Assembly (NCBI GenBank): GCA_017625565.1
Contig: JAGAKN010000004.1
Location: 1-64,000, forward strand
DNA from: Clostridia bacterium
GTDB taxonomy: Bacteria; Bacillota; Clostridia; Christensenellales; Borkfalkiaceae
DNA: 64,000 bases
Direction: 5' to 3'
The position numbers and the translations under genes are program-made. Each line of letters begins with the position of its first letter. Position 1 is the first letter of the stretch. This document shows, piece after piece, positions 53,130 through 61,605 of the stretch. The notes under the pieces were generated by a model that saw nothing but the letters and a program-made list of their open reading frames with translations, did not search any database and was not told where the DNA came from.

Positions 53130-54062
53130 TTATTCGTCAAAATTATACTTTTCGGAAAGTACGTATTTGGGACGGTTTTGTACTTCGCGATAGATCATCG
53201 CCGTGTGCATATTCGCCAAACCTTGGCACACGAGCAGGATCGCCCCCAACATTCCCACCGTCGGGAACAACCAAGCCACCAAGCCCCCAAACCATACGTT
53301 TAAGCACGATAAGACGATGAACGTTATCAAGCACGCAAAACTGCAAAATCCCAAAAGCAAGCCAAGTTTTATCGGCAAAGTCAACGTATAATCGGTGTTC
53401 GGGAAAATCCCCGATTCCGCGAGTTTGACCATCTTCTTCAAGGTATAATGCGTTTCCCCAGCCACCCGTTCGGGACGGTCAAATTCCACCTGTGTTTGCT
53501 TAAAGCCTACCCAAGCGACTTGCGCACGCAACAAACGGTCGTGTTCGTTCATGGAAAGCAACACGTCCACGACCTTGCGATCATAGAGTTTAAAATCCCC
53601 CGAATCCGCCAAGATTTCCATACCCGTTATTTTACGGGTAAAGCGGTAAAACAGCCTTGCCGTCGCTTTTTTAAACCACGTCTCGCCCTTTCTCTTACGG
53701 CGTTTACCGTGGACGACTTCATAGCCTTCTTTCCATTTTTCAATCATTTCCATCGCAACTTCAGGCGGATCTTGCAAATCGGCGTCCATGGCAATCACGG
53801 CGTCGCCACTTGCTTCCTTCAACCCGCAAAGTAGCGCGGCTTGTTGCCCGAAATTACGAGAAAAATGGCAAACTTTTACCCGTTTATCTTTCTTCGCCAA
53901 CGCAAGCAAAACGTCTTTCGTCGCATCCCTGCTACCGTCGTTTATAAATATCAGCTCGTAATCTTCCTGCAAACTTTCCATCATCGGCGTGACGGCGTCG
54001 TAAAAAAGCCCCAAGCTCTTTTCTTCATTATATGCAGGTACGATAATCGAATATTTCGCCAT
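53130..54062 (-). CDS. GT2 glycosyltransferase, DPM1/GtrB-like
   Basis: A 310-residue membrane glycosyltransferase. The GT-A domain (about 1-230) shows SIIVPAYNEEKSLG, FINDGSRDATKDVLLALA and the metal DxD-type site AMDADLQDPPE (about 92), and FKLYDRKVVD near 165. Two C-terminal spans (about 225-295) are typical of GtrB/DPM1 enzymes that transfer a sugar from NDP-sugar to undecaprenyl phosphate. The start at 54062 (MAKYSII) fits the family; an upstream ATG adds four residues. It is followed by the duplicated lipoprotein gene. Confidence 0.9.
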   Translation of the reverse strand: MAKYSIIVPAYNEEKSLGLFYDAVTPMMESLQEDYELIFINDGSRDATKDVLLALAKKDKRVKVCHFSRNFGQQAALLCGLKEASGDAVIAMDADLQDPPEVAMEMIEKWKEGYEVVHGKRRKRKGETWFKKATARLFYRFTRKITGMEILADSGDFKLYDRKVVDVLLSMNEHDRLLRAQVAWVGFKQTQVEFDRPERVAGETHYTLKKMVKLAESGIFPNTDYTLTLPIKLGLLLGFCSFACLITFIVLSCLNVWFGGLVAWLFPTVGMLGAILLVCQGLANMHTAMIYREVQNRPKYVLSEKYNFDE

Positions 54063-54092
54063 ACTTTTTCTCAACTTTGTGATATTTTCTTT

Positions 54093-54121
54093 ATTATACT
54101 ATATTTTTGTTTTCTTGTCAA
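54093..54121 (-). promoter_or_regulatory. Promoter of the GT2-lipoprotein pair
   Basis: TTGACA (54116-54121, minus), 17 bp, TATAAT (54093-54098). Confidence 0.8.
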
Positions 54122-54153
54122 CTGCAAAGAGAATGTTTTAGCGAGAATGCGAA

Positions 54154-54190
54154 CCCGCCCTGCCGAAAAACGGCAGGGCGGGGAAGTTTT
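54154..54190. repeat. 37-bp direct repeat, copy 1 (terminator hairpin)
   Basis: A CCCGCCCTGCCG / CGGCAGGGCGGG hairpin identical over 37 bp to 56870-56906. It lies after the lipoprotein gene 54230-54955. Unlike copy 2 it has no T tract on the minus strand, so it is a poor terminator for that gene. Confidence 0.85.
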
Positions 54191-54229
54191 TATTACGTTT
54201 ATCTTCTACTTTTAGACCTTTCAATGCTC

Positions 54230-54955
54230 TCAATACCAATAAGGATTTTTTTCTTGTTTTTTCTGTTCTTGTAGGAAATCAGAATATTCGGGCGAAATTA
54301 AAATATAATCCTTAAAGCCATGCGCATAATACATGTGCAAATCGCCCACAAATCCTACCGTTTTATAAGCTTCGCGAGATAAAATTTTTTGCTCGCACGC
54401 TTTCTCGTAATTCTCTACATCATTTAAAGGATCTTTGACCATATATGCGTTATATATTTGGAGTAATTCTCCATTCTCCGTTTCCACGGCAAGAATACCC
54501 CACCCGAAATATTTTTTCGCCTTCACGTATCCCAAAGTCCAAACCGGACTTCTAATCAAATGGCAGTCTAAGCTTTCGTAACTATGAGCTCCAAAATAAT
54601 ATTCATCGTTTAATATTACCCCAATGATATGTTGATAACGTAATCGCGGATCTTTAAACGACAAAGTATAATCCACCAAGAAATATCTCGGTTGATCGTA
54701 ATCGAACGAATAGAGTATTTCTACGTCGATATCCAATAAAACTCCGTGCTCTATCATATCCGCGCGCTTTTCTTTTATCCGTTCTTCAATCCGAAATCGA
54801 TGCTCCGTTTCCGTATACTTCGATATATCATTCTCAAAATCATAGCGTTCACCAATAACCCTACTTTCCTCTGATTTCGCCGTACAGGAAAAGGTAATCA
54901 AAAGACTACAAACGCTTAAACAAGCCAAAACCAATTTTTGAAACACCTTTTTCAT
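54230..54955 (-). CDS. Lipoprotein partner of the secreted protease
   Basis: A 241-residue exported protein with a lipoprotein signal (MKKVFQKLVLACLSVCSLLI, ending ITFSC; lipidated Cys near 24). The mature part is hydrophilic, Tyr- and Asp-rich, and matches no family I know. It starts 19 bp after the protease stop, which indicates an operon, and it shares that gene's AT-rich composition. By analogy with streptopain and its adjacent inhibitor it could protect the producer or help the protease fold; that is inference only. Confidence 0.65.
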   Translation of the reverse strand: MKKVFQKLVLACLSVCSLLITFSCTAKSEESRVIGERYDFENDISKYTETEHRFRIEERIKEKRADMIEHGVLLDIDVEILYSFDYDQPRYFLVDYTLSFKDPRLRYQHIIGVILNDEYYFGAHSYESLDCHLIRSPVWTLGYVKAKKYFGWGILAVETENGELLQIYNAYMVKDPLNDVENYEKACEQKILSREAYKTVGFVGDLHMYYAHGFKDYILISPEYSDFLQEQKKQEKNPYWY

Positions 54956-54974
54956 TCTTGCCCTCCTTTTATTC

Positions 54975-56762
54975 TCATTTCGTTTCTAAAACTTCCTCCC
55001 CTGTATTTAAAATGATAAACTCACAGTCCACCTGTCCACATAAAGCACAATACGTTGTCCCTGGCTTTTGTACGTGATCTTCAGGTTCTTCATATCCACA
55101 TTCAAGACATATTTTGCGGTGTTGTCTCGATGAAAGGGGCAAACGCCCAAAACGATGAAAATCTACAACTTGATACCCACAACTGCATGTTTCATAATGA
55201 TAAATAGTATCTCCCGCTCCTTCATTTTCTTCTGATTTTTTTACTCCCCATAAAACCGCCATATGAGCCGATGTAGTTCTTGTTCTTTGACAAATTGAAC
55301 ATTGTAGTACATGCGGATTATTACGATAAGGTATTTCATTGCTATGTATATGAGAAGTTGTTAAGATTAAGCAATCGTTTACCCAAGCTTCGTTCACCCA
55401 ATAATGCGTACTACTAGATTTCCAACCATAATGTCCTATAAAACCATCAATGATTTGCCCGTTATAATTGATTGTCTGTGTGCCATAAACAACTATCTGG
55501 TGCCCACCCGGCGCATAATAAGCATTTCCATTTTCATCTTCTTTTAAGCTATATGTAGTAATACTTGTTAACACAGGATAATCATTAACAATTGCTTCAG
55601 CAATCTTTTGTTTTGCTTCCGTGGAATTTGAATAGTATTCCATTGTTATCTGATCTATTACACTATCGTCCACATAATCATCAAAATACATTTCAAGGCC
55701 TAACCACAAATCTTGAGCATTTGCTCCTGCCCCGTCGGGATCTATATATTCTAACATTTTCCCATAAAACGTGCCTGTTTGATCCACGAGTGTTAGCATT
55801 CCATGAGGTTGGGGAATATACGTAGTGCTCATTGTTTCATGAGCATACGGCGTTTCCAACCAATCCGCACGGCTTTTGGTTTCATCTTGGAAAAGAAAGT
55901 CCGAATGCGTAATCAAACGCCCGTCCTTCGCCCAATTCATATACCCTAACAATAACGTTGCTGCAACGGTAACACACGTTCCTTCCACATTATCCGCATG
56001 ATCTTCTAAATCGATAAAATACTCCTTATCTTCAATATATTGTCTACTTACTACTGTAAGTTCGTCTGCGTCAATTGCATCTGCACCCGTTGGACCAGGA
56101 TCGCCAACAATTATCACTGAATTATCTCCCACGCTATTCGACAAAGCATTAATCATTAAATCGGAGCTTGTTGCACTTACCGTTTTAATTGCTTGTTCTT
56201 CTTTTTGAAGCCGTTCCTGTTCTTGTCGTTCTAACCGTTCGGCTTTGTCTTGTTGTATCTTGATTTGCAGTTTTGGAGCAATTTGCGCCGCTACTTCTTT
56301 GTCAAAGGCTTTTCCTGTATAGATATTTTCTACTTGTTCGCCTTGTTTACGATAATAATTTGTCGGTCCACCATAATATACGTAAGGATTATCTCTTATG
56401 TTTCCAAACGGCGACGAATTGTATTGGCTAAATTCGATAAGTTCTAAATCCTCCTTTTGAAAAACCGCGTAACCATTTACCCCACGTGTTACCAAAACAT
56501 AATCGGCTGCCCCATCTAACCCCATTAAATCATACGCTTTTATCGTCTTATTAAGGGATTCTAATTTTTCAGCATCTTCTTTCTGTTCTTTTTCCGTTTT
56601 ATCTCTGGAAACTGCTTCATAGGAAAACAGTTGTTCCGCATACTTTTCCGCAAGTGCAAGTTGCGGATCTTTTTTTACGGCAGAGCCGATTACTACCGTA
56701 AAACCCAACGTCAAAATGCTGCTTAACACCAACGCTACTGTTCTTCTTGTTCTTTTCATCAT
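54975..56762 (-). CDS. Secreted papain-like cysteine protease with Cys/His-rich C-terminus
   Basis: A 595-residue protein with an N-terminal signal peptide or anchor (about residues 6-28). A propeptide-like region follows (about 100-130, GVNGYAVFQKEDLELIEFSQ and NSSPFG, as in streptopain-type precursors), then a Glu/Gln-rich coiled coil (about 165-195). The catalytic domain shows GTCVTVAATLLLGYMNW (nucleophile Cys near 262) and GGHQIVVYG with IDGFIGHYGW (His near 418), in the style of C10/C39-like peptidases. The C-terminal 120 residues hold HIHS, CSIC, CSCG, CLECGYEE and CALCG motifs, a possible metal-binding module. The family assignment is tentative. A strong AGGAGG RBS and a consensus promoter precede it. 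Confidence 0.68.
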   Translation of the reverse strand: MMKRTRRTVALVLSSILTLGFTVVIGSAVKKDPQLALAEKYAEQLFSYEAVSRDKTEKEQKEDAEKLESLNKTIKAYDLMGLDGAADYVLVTRGVNGYAVFQKEDLELIEFSQYNSSPFGNIRDNPYVYYGGPTNYYRKQGEQVENIYTGKAFDKEVAAQIAPKLQIKIQQDKAERLERQEQERLQKEEQAIKTVSATSSDLMINALSNSVGDNSVIIVGDPGPTGADAIDADELTVVSRQYIEDKEYFIDLEDHADNVEGTCVTVAATLLLGYMNWAKDGRLITHSDFLFQDETKSRADWLETPYAHETMSTTYIPQPHGMLTLVDQTGTFYGKMLEYIDPDGAGANAQDLWLGLEMYFDDYVDDSVIDQITMEYYSNSTEAKQKIAEAIVNDYPVLTSITTYSLKEDENGNAYYAPGGHQIVVYGTQTINYNGQIIDGFIGHYGWKSSSTHYWVNEAWVNDCLILTTSHIHSNEIPYRNNPHVLQCSICQRTRTTSAHMAVLWGVKKSEENEGAGDTIYHYETCSCGYQVVDFHRFGRLPLSSRQHRKICLECGYEEPEDHVQKPGTTYCALCGQVDCEFIILNTGEEVLETK

Positions 56763-56802
56763 TAAAACCTCCTAATATTTTCCAAGTGCTACTTGTGATC
56801 GG

Positions 56803-56831
56803 ATTATATCACAGGTTTTACCATTTGTCAA
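56803..56831 (-). promoter_or_regulatory. Promoter of the protease-lipoprotein pair
   Basis: TTGACA (56826-56831, minus), exactly 17 bp, TATAAT (56803-56808) with extended TGA. Expression should be strong. Confidence 0.85.
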
Positions 56832-56869
56832 TAGGTAAAAATAAAAAACTTTCATAGGTACAACAAAAC

Positions 56870-56906
56870 CCCGCCCTGCCGAAAAACGGCAGGGCGGGGA
56901 AGTTTT
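56870..56906 (-). terminator. pnp terminator; 37-bp direct repeat, copy 2
   Basis: The same 37 bp as 54154-54190. Here the minus-strand stem is followed by TTTTGTTG, just after the pnp stop, so it is a true terminator. Confidence 0.85.
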
Positions 56907-56914
56907 GTATTCGA

Positions 56915-59014
56915 TTAGTCCATCTTTTCAAGCAATTTCAGGTCGATACCCTTTTCGCCGATCTTGATGATTTCTACCTTGACTTTGTCGCCAATATTGA
57001 GCACGTCTTCTACTTGGTTAACGCGTTGTTCGGAAAGTTTGGAAATGTGTACCATACCGTCTTTACCGGGCGCAAATTCTACAAATGCACCGATCTTGGA
57101 AAGGATACGTACGACTACGCCAACGAACATATCGCCAACTTCGGGATCGTGCGCGATGGATTGAACGATTGCTTTCGCGCGTTCCGCGTTTGCAACGTCG
57201 CCGTAGCAAGCGATACAAACCGTTCCGTCTTCTTCGATGTCGATCTTCGTACCCGTTTGTTCGATGATCTTATTGATCACTTTTCCTTGCTTACCAACAA
57301 CATCGCCGATCTTTTCAGGATTGATCTTGAACGTGATGATCTTGGGCGCGTATTTGGAGAGTTGGGAATTGACTTCAGGGATACATTCGAGCATCTTACC
57401 CAAAATAAATCTTCTACCTTCTTGCGCTTGCGCAATCGCGTCGAGCATGATTTGTTCGGAAATACCTTTAATCTTGATATCCATTTGGATTGCCGTGATA
57501 CCCTTTTCCGTACCTGCAACCTTAAAGTCCATATCGCCAAGGAAGTCTTCCAAGCCTTGAATGTCCGTCATGATCACGTACTTGCCCGTTTCGGGATCTT
57601 TGATAAGCCCCATCGCACAACCTGCAACCGGCGCTTTGATAGGCACGCCCGCGTCCATGAGCGCCATCGTCGAACCGCAAACGGACGCCATCGACGACGA
57701 GCCGTTGGACGACATAATGTCGGATACCACGCGGAGCGCGTACGGGAATTCGTCCGGGGACGGAATTACGGGAACAAGCGCGCGTTCTGCCAACGCGCCG
57801 TGGCCGATTTCACGACGACCGGGGCTTCTCAACGCCTTCGCTTCGCCCGTGCAGTAGCCAGGGAAGTTGTATTGATGCATATATCTCTTTTCTTCTTCTT
57901 CGTCAAGACCTTCCATGCGTTGCGCTTCGCCAAGCATACCGAGCGTACAAGTCGTCAACGCTTGCGTTTGACCACGGGTGAATACAGCCGAGCCGTGTAC
58001 GCGGGGCAATACGCCGTGTTCGCACCAGATCGGACGTACTTCTTTCAAACCACGGCCGTCGGGACGAATGCCTTTATCGAAAATCTTCGCGCGAACGATT
58101 CCTTTTACGATATAGTAAATGGAGTCCTTCACTTCGCGCATTTGATCGGGATAAATTTCCGAGAAATGTTCGATGATTTCCGCTTCCGCTTGCGCTTGTC
58201 TATCTTGACGTTCTTGACGATCGAACGTGTCGAGTGCCGCGTAGAGTTTGTCGTAACCGTATGCTTTTACCGCTGCGTCCAATTCTTCAGGAATATGGTA
58301 CAATTCCATTTCCTTCTTGGGTTTACCCGCAACTTTTGCGATTTCTTCAATAAACGCGCAAACTTTTTTGATTTCTTCGTGACCGTACATAATCGCGCCG
58401 ACCATTTCCGCGTCGGTCACTTCGTTCGCGCCTGCTTCGATCATCAAAATCGCGTCTTTCGTACCTGCCAAGGAAAGGTGAATCGCACTCTTCGCTTTTT
58501 CTTCCACGGTAGGGTTGATGATATACTTGCCGTCGATCATACCGACGATAACCGAACCCGTAGGCCCTGCCCAAGGAATATCCGAAATCGAAAGTGCTAC
58601 GGACGAACCGATCATTGCAAGGGGCTCAGGCGCGATATCAGGATCTACCGACAAAGCCGTTGCAACGACGACTACGTCGTTGAAAATTCCCTTCGGGAAC
58701 AACGGACGAATAGGACGGTCGATCAAACGGCTAACCAAAATCGCCTTGTCAGACGCGCGACCTTCTCTCTTTTTAAATCCACCAGGGATCTTCCCTACGG
58801 CGAACATCTTTTCTTCATAGTCTACCGACAACGGGAAGAAATCCATACCTTCTCTTGCTTTTTCCGACATACATACCGTCACGTTTACGGCAGTATCACC
58901 GCAACGTACCAAGCACGCGCCGTTGGCTTGTTCGGCGTATTTGCCGATTTCGATAACGAGTTCTTTCCCCGCATAGTCTGTTTTGAATACTTTAAAATTT
59001 TCTAACGCTGGCAT
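56915..59014 (-). CDS. pnp: Polyribonucleotide nucleotidyltransferase (PNPase)
   Basis: A 699-residue exoribonuclease that degrades RNA phosphorolytically. Two RNase PH-like domains flank an alpha-helical linker; PLSVDYEEKMFAVGKIPGGF and SRLIDRPIRPLFPKG are in the first, and VCGSTMALMDAGVPIKAPVAG in the second. A KH domain (about 560-615, GKQGKVINKIIEQTGTKID) and an S1 domain (about 630-695) end the protein. It follows rpsO, the conserved rpsO-pnp order. A long plus-strand reading frame covers the same DNA and is a shadow. Confidence 0.97.
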   Translation of the reverse strand: MPALENFKVFKTDYAGKELVIEIGKYAEQANGACLVRCGDTAVNVTVCMSEKAREGMDFFPLSVDYEEKMFAVGKIPGGFKKREGRASDKAILVSRLIDRPIRPLFPKGIFNDVVVVATALSVDPDIAPEPLAMIGSSVALSISDIPWAGPTGSVIVGMIDGKYIINPTVEEKAKSAIHLSLAGTKDAILMIEAGANEVTDAEMVGAIMYGHEEIKKVCAFIEEIAKVAGKPKKEMELYHIPEELDAAVKAYGYDKLYAALDTFDRQERQDRQAQAEAEIIEHFSEIYPDQMREVKDSIYYIVKGIVRAKIFDKGIRPDGRGLKEVRPIWCEHGVLPRVHGSAVFTRGQTQALTTCTLGMLGEAQRMEGLDEEEEKRYMHQYNFPGYCTGEAKALRSPGRREIGHGALAERALVPVIPSPDEFPYALRVVSDIMSSNGSSSMASVCGSTMALMDAGVPIKAPVAGCAMGLIKDPETGKYVIMTDIQGLEDFLGDMDFKVAGTEKGITAIQMDIKIKGISEQIMLDAIAQAQEGRRFILGKMLECIPEVNSQLSKYAPKIITFKINPEKIGDVVGKQGKVINKIIEQTGTKIDIEEDGTVCIACYGDVANAERAKAIVQSIAHDPEVGDMFVGVVVRILSKIGAFVEFAPGKDGMVHISKLSEQRVNQVEDVLNIGDKVKVEIIKIGEKGIDLKLLEKMD

Positions 59015-59137
59015 TGTAAAATTCTCCTTTTCTCTAATTCTTTTTTTGTTCTTGTCCGTTTGCGTCGCCCGACGGCAAACGGGTATTTTTACGGATTTCG
59101 CTTATGCCAAGGCTTGTCCGTTTTTTCCTTGTCTACA

Positions 59138-59167
59138 CAAAAAGAGCGAGTTAAAATAACCCGCCCT
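59138..59167 (-). terminator. Terminator of rpsO
   Basis: GGGCGGGTTA / TAACTCGCTC stem (10 pairs with G-T) and TTTTTG on the minus strand, between rpsO and pnp. It may be partial, allowing read-through into pnp. Confidence 0.75.
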
Positions 59168-59179
59168 TTCGTGCTTGCA

Positions 59180-59434
59180 TTATTTTCTGAGCCCCAACGC
59201 TTCGATAACAGCCCGATATCTTTCGATATCTTTCGCTTTAAGATAGTCAAGCAAACCACGACGCTTACCTACCATCTTCAAAAGCCCACGACGAGAGTGG
59301 TTATCAAGCTTGTGGGTTTTCAAATGCTCGTTGAGGTGGTTAATTCTTTCCGTCAACAATGCGATTTGTACTTCAGGCGAACCCGTGTCGCCTTCGTGTG
59401 CTGCAAATTTTGCAATAATTTCGTTCTTTTCCAT
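59180..59434 (-). CDS. rpsO: 30S ribosomal protein S15
   Basis: An 84-residue S15, slightly shorter than the usual 88-89. [29 protein letters not shown] and [23 protein letters not shown] are conserved rRNA-binding segments. It binds 16S rRNA in the platform. RBS AGGAGG. Confidence 0.97.
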   Translation of the reverse strand: MEKNEIIAKFAAHEGDTGSPEVQIALLTERINHLNEHLKTHKLDNHSRRGLLKMVGKRRGLLDYLKAKDIERYRAVIEALGLRK

Positions 59435-59438
59435 TTCT

Positions 59439-59510
59439 TTTTATCCTCCTATGGAACGTATCTCGTACTGCTAAGCGCAACGTGGAGAATCGATCCGCCT
59501 GGCAGCCGTT
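59439..59510 (-). promoter_or_regulatory. Structured leader of rpsO, possible S15 autoregulation
   Basis: About 72 nt between the predicted transcription start and the RBS. It can pair GCTGCC-type segments and holds several GC-rich inverted stretches. S15 autoregulatory leaders are known in Firmicutes; the present structure has not been shown to fit. Confidence 0.3.
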
Positions 59511-59516
59511 ATTACT

Positions 59517-59545
59517 ATTTTAACACATTCTTTCAAGAATGTAAA
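59517..59545 (-). promoter_or_regulatory. Promoter of rpsO-pnp
   Basis: TTTACA (59540-59545, minus), 17 bp, TAAAAT (59517-59522) with extended TGT. Confidence 0.6.
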
Positions 59546-59582
59546 TTGAATTTGCGTCGTTTTTCTCTTTTTTTTCGGAAAA

Positions 59583-60956
59583 TCACCCGAAAAACCGCCT
59601 TTTTTTAGCGATACTCCCGTCGATTCCGTCGATATAGGTTTTCAAGTCTTTCGGGGTAGCCAAACGCTCGATCAATCCTTTCTCGTGGAAAACGCGTTTG
59701 GATACGGCGTTTGCGCCCACCGCCAAGTTGTTGGTAATTTCTTCCATAATATCCACGTTATACACGCACGCCTTATCCGGTTTCGTCCAACCGACGTTTT
59801 CATTATTCCCCACTTGATATTTTTGCCTATACATATAATAAGGAACGTATCCCTTTTCTTGTAAAATATTGCGAGAAGAGAGCACCATCTCCGAAATACG
59901 ATCGTTTTCCAAATACGCCGTTTCTTCTTTGAGTTTTGCACCCGATTTTAACGACAAACAATGCACCGTAATATTCTCCGCGCCCGTTTCCACGGCACAT
60001 TCTACCCCCCGAGTAAACACTTCCGCGGTTTCGTCCGCAAGCCCTGCGATCAAATCCACGTTGACGGTAAACCCGTATTTTGCAGACATCTCATAGGCGC
60101 GGTAAAAATCCGCCACCGTATGTTTGCGTCCGATTTGCCGTAAGGTTTCGTCGGAAAACGTTTGCGGATTAATACAAATACGATTTACCCCATACTCTTT
60201 TAAAAGCGCCAACTTTTCTTCTGTGAACACGTCAGGACGCCCTGCTTCTACGGTATATTCGCAAGTAGGCTTGTCCGCAAATATCGGCGCAATGCTTTCA
60301 AGCACCGTTGCTAGCTCCTTTTCTTCCAAGGCAAACGGCGTGCCACCGCCTACGTACACGCTACGCAAATTCCCGATGAGTTCGGGGGCGACGGCTAATT
60401 CCCGTTGTAAACACTCTAAATACGTCGGTAAAAACACCCGAGTTTTATCGATCGGCGCGGTAATAAACGAACAGTAGGCGCATTTCGTCGGACAAAAGGG
60501 CAGGGACACGAACAAATCCGTATTCCCGTCCACTTTCTCGTAAATCCCGTTTTGCGCCTGTAAAATATCCGCCACCAAACGAATATTCCCATCGTTAACG
60601 CCCATTTCGCGGAATAATTCCGCAAAATCCCGTCCGTTTTCGCGTTCCATATACGCAAGTTTGGTCGGACGAATACCCGTCAACGCACCCCAAGGCATTC
60701 TTTCGCCGTATTTTTCACTCAAAATACGATATAAACCAAGCTTCGCAAATCGACGTTCTAAACGCTTAAATTCCAACTCGTCGCATACCTGCCCCGTATT
60801 TTCGAACGAAAACGCGCGTCCGTCCACCACGAAACGATTGAAAAAAACACCCTTTTCGAACGAAAAAGAGTGTTCGATACTCTCAGGGCGGTTTTTAAAC
60901 AACCGCGCCACGTCCAAGAGTTCGTTTTCCAAAAAAGCGCAATCCGTCGTAAACAT
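59583..60956 (-). CDS. hemZ: Coproporphyrinogen dehydrogenase HemZ (radical SAM)
   Basis: A 457-residue HemZ-type radical-SAM enzyme of the anaerobic coproporphyrinogen III oxidase family. The N-terminal HemZ-specific domain contains RMPWGALTGIRPTKLAYM (about 100). The Fe-S motif CPTKCAYC lies in LPFCPTKCAYCSFIT (about 155), and YVGGGTPFALEEKEL follows. In clostridia HemZ lies after relA and an MBL-fold gene, as here. Whether it makes haem in an anaerobe is unproven. It starts 12 bp after the MBL gene. Confidence 0.93.
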   Translation of the reverse strand: MFTTDCAFLENELLDVARLFKNRPESIEHSFSFEKGVFFNRFVVDGRAFSFENTGQVCDELEFKRLERRFAKLGLYRILSEKYGERMPWGALTGIRPTKLAYMERENGRDFAELFREMGVNDGNIRLVADILQAQNGIYEKVDGNTDLFVSLPFCPTKCAYCSFITAPIDKTRVFLPTYLECLQRELAVAPELIGNLRSVYVGGGTPFALEEKELATVLESIAPIFADKPTCEYTVEAGRPDVFTEEKLALLKEYGVNRICINPQTFSDETLRQIGRKHTVADFYRAYEMSAKYGFTVNVDLIAGLADETAEVFTRGVECAVETGAENITVHCLSLKSGAKLKEETAYLENDRISEMVLSSRNILQEKGYVPYYMYRQKYQVGNNENVGWTKPDKACVYNVDIMEEITNNLAVGANAVSKRVFHEKGLIERLATPKDLKTYIDGIDGSIAKKRRFFG

Positions 60957-60967
60957 AGTTTTTCCTT

Positions 60968-61597
60968 TTACACGTCGATCATAAACGGGTTGGTTTTCCG
61001 TTCGCGATCGAGCGAAGTATCTTCTTCGTGTCCTGCGTACACGGGCATATCTCCGTCGAGCGCGGACAATTTTTTTAAACTCTGCCGTAAAGCGGACAAA
61101 TCCCCCGTCGGAAAATCCGTCCTACCAATCGAGCCTGCAAACAGCGTATCCCCCGTGAACAAGTATTTCTTGCCCTGCTCGTCCGTTATAAGATAACAAA
61201 CGCTACCCTGGGTATGCCCTGCCGTCAACAACGTCGTTATGGAAATTCCGCAAAATTCCCGTGTTTCTCCGTCCGAGAGCGTGCCGTCCACGCGGTAAAA
61301 ACTTCTCGGCGCGCCGAACGCGTCAAACAAATCCGCGAAAGTTCCGACGAGCGGTTTTTCCTGCTCCGAGCAAAATACTTTCGCACCCTGTTCCTGCAAA
61401 ACGCGTACTCCGCCGACGTGATCGAAATGACAATGCGTCAATAGAACGTATTCCGCGCGCAACCCGAGCTTGATGAGTTCCCCGTCGATCCGCGATTGCG
61501 CCGGATCGATAACAACGGCTGTCTTGCCGTCCGCGGTCAACACGTACGTATTCGCCCCGAACGCGCGTGGCGTGATTTTGATAATTTGCATACCCAC
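60968..61597 (-). CDS. MBL-fold metallohydrolase (glyoxalase II-like)
   Basis: A 209-residue metallo-beta-lactamase-fold enzyme. The zinc ligands are in THCHFDHVGGV (about 55), TAGHTQGSVCYLI (about 133) and LFTGDTLFAGSIGRTD (about 152), with the last His in YAGHEEDTS (about 193). The family includes hydroxyacylglutathione hydrolase-like and persulfide enzymes. It is part of the conserved relA-MBL-hemZ order, and starts 9 bp after relA. Confidence 0.92.
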   Translation of the reverse strand: MGMQIIKITPRAFGANTYVLTADGKTAVVIDPAQSRIDGELIKLGLRAEYVLLTHCHFDHVGGVRVLQEQGAKVFCSEQEKPLVGTFADLFDAFGAPRSFYRVDGTLSDGETREFCGISITTLLTAGHTQGSVCYLITDEQGKKYLFTGDTLFAGSIGRTDFPTGDLSALRQSLKKLSALDGDMPVYAGHEEDTSLDRERKTNPFMIDV

Positions 61598-61605
61598 AAC
61601 CTTGA

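Noticed and set aside
57014-59005. 663-codon plus-strand open frame opposite pnp
   Set aside because: It is antisense to a full-length PNPase with all domains; no RBS, and the composition is that of a reverse-strand shadow in a codon-biased gene.
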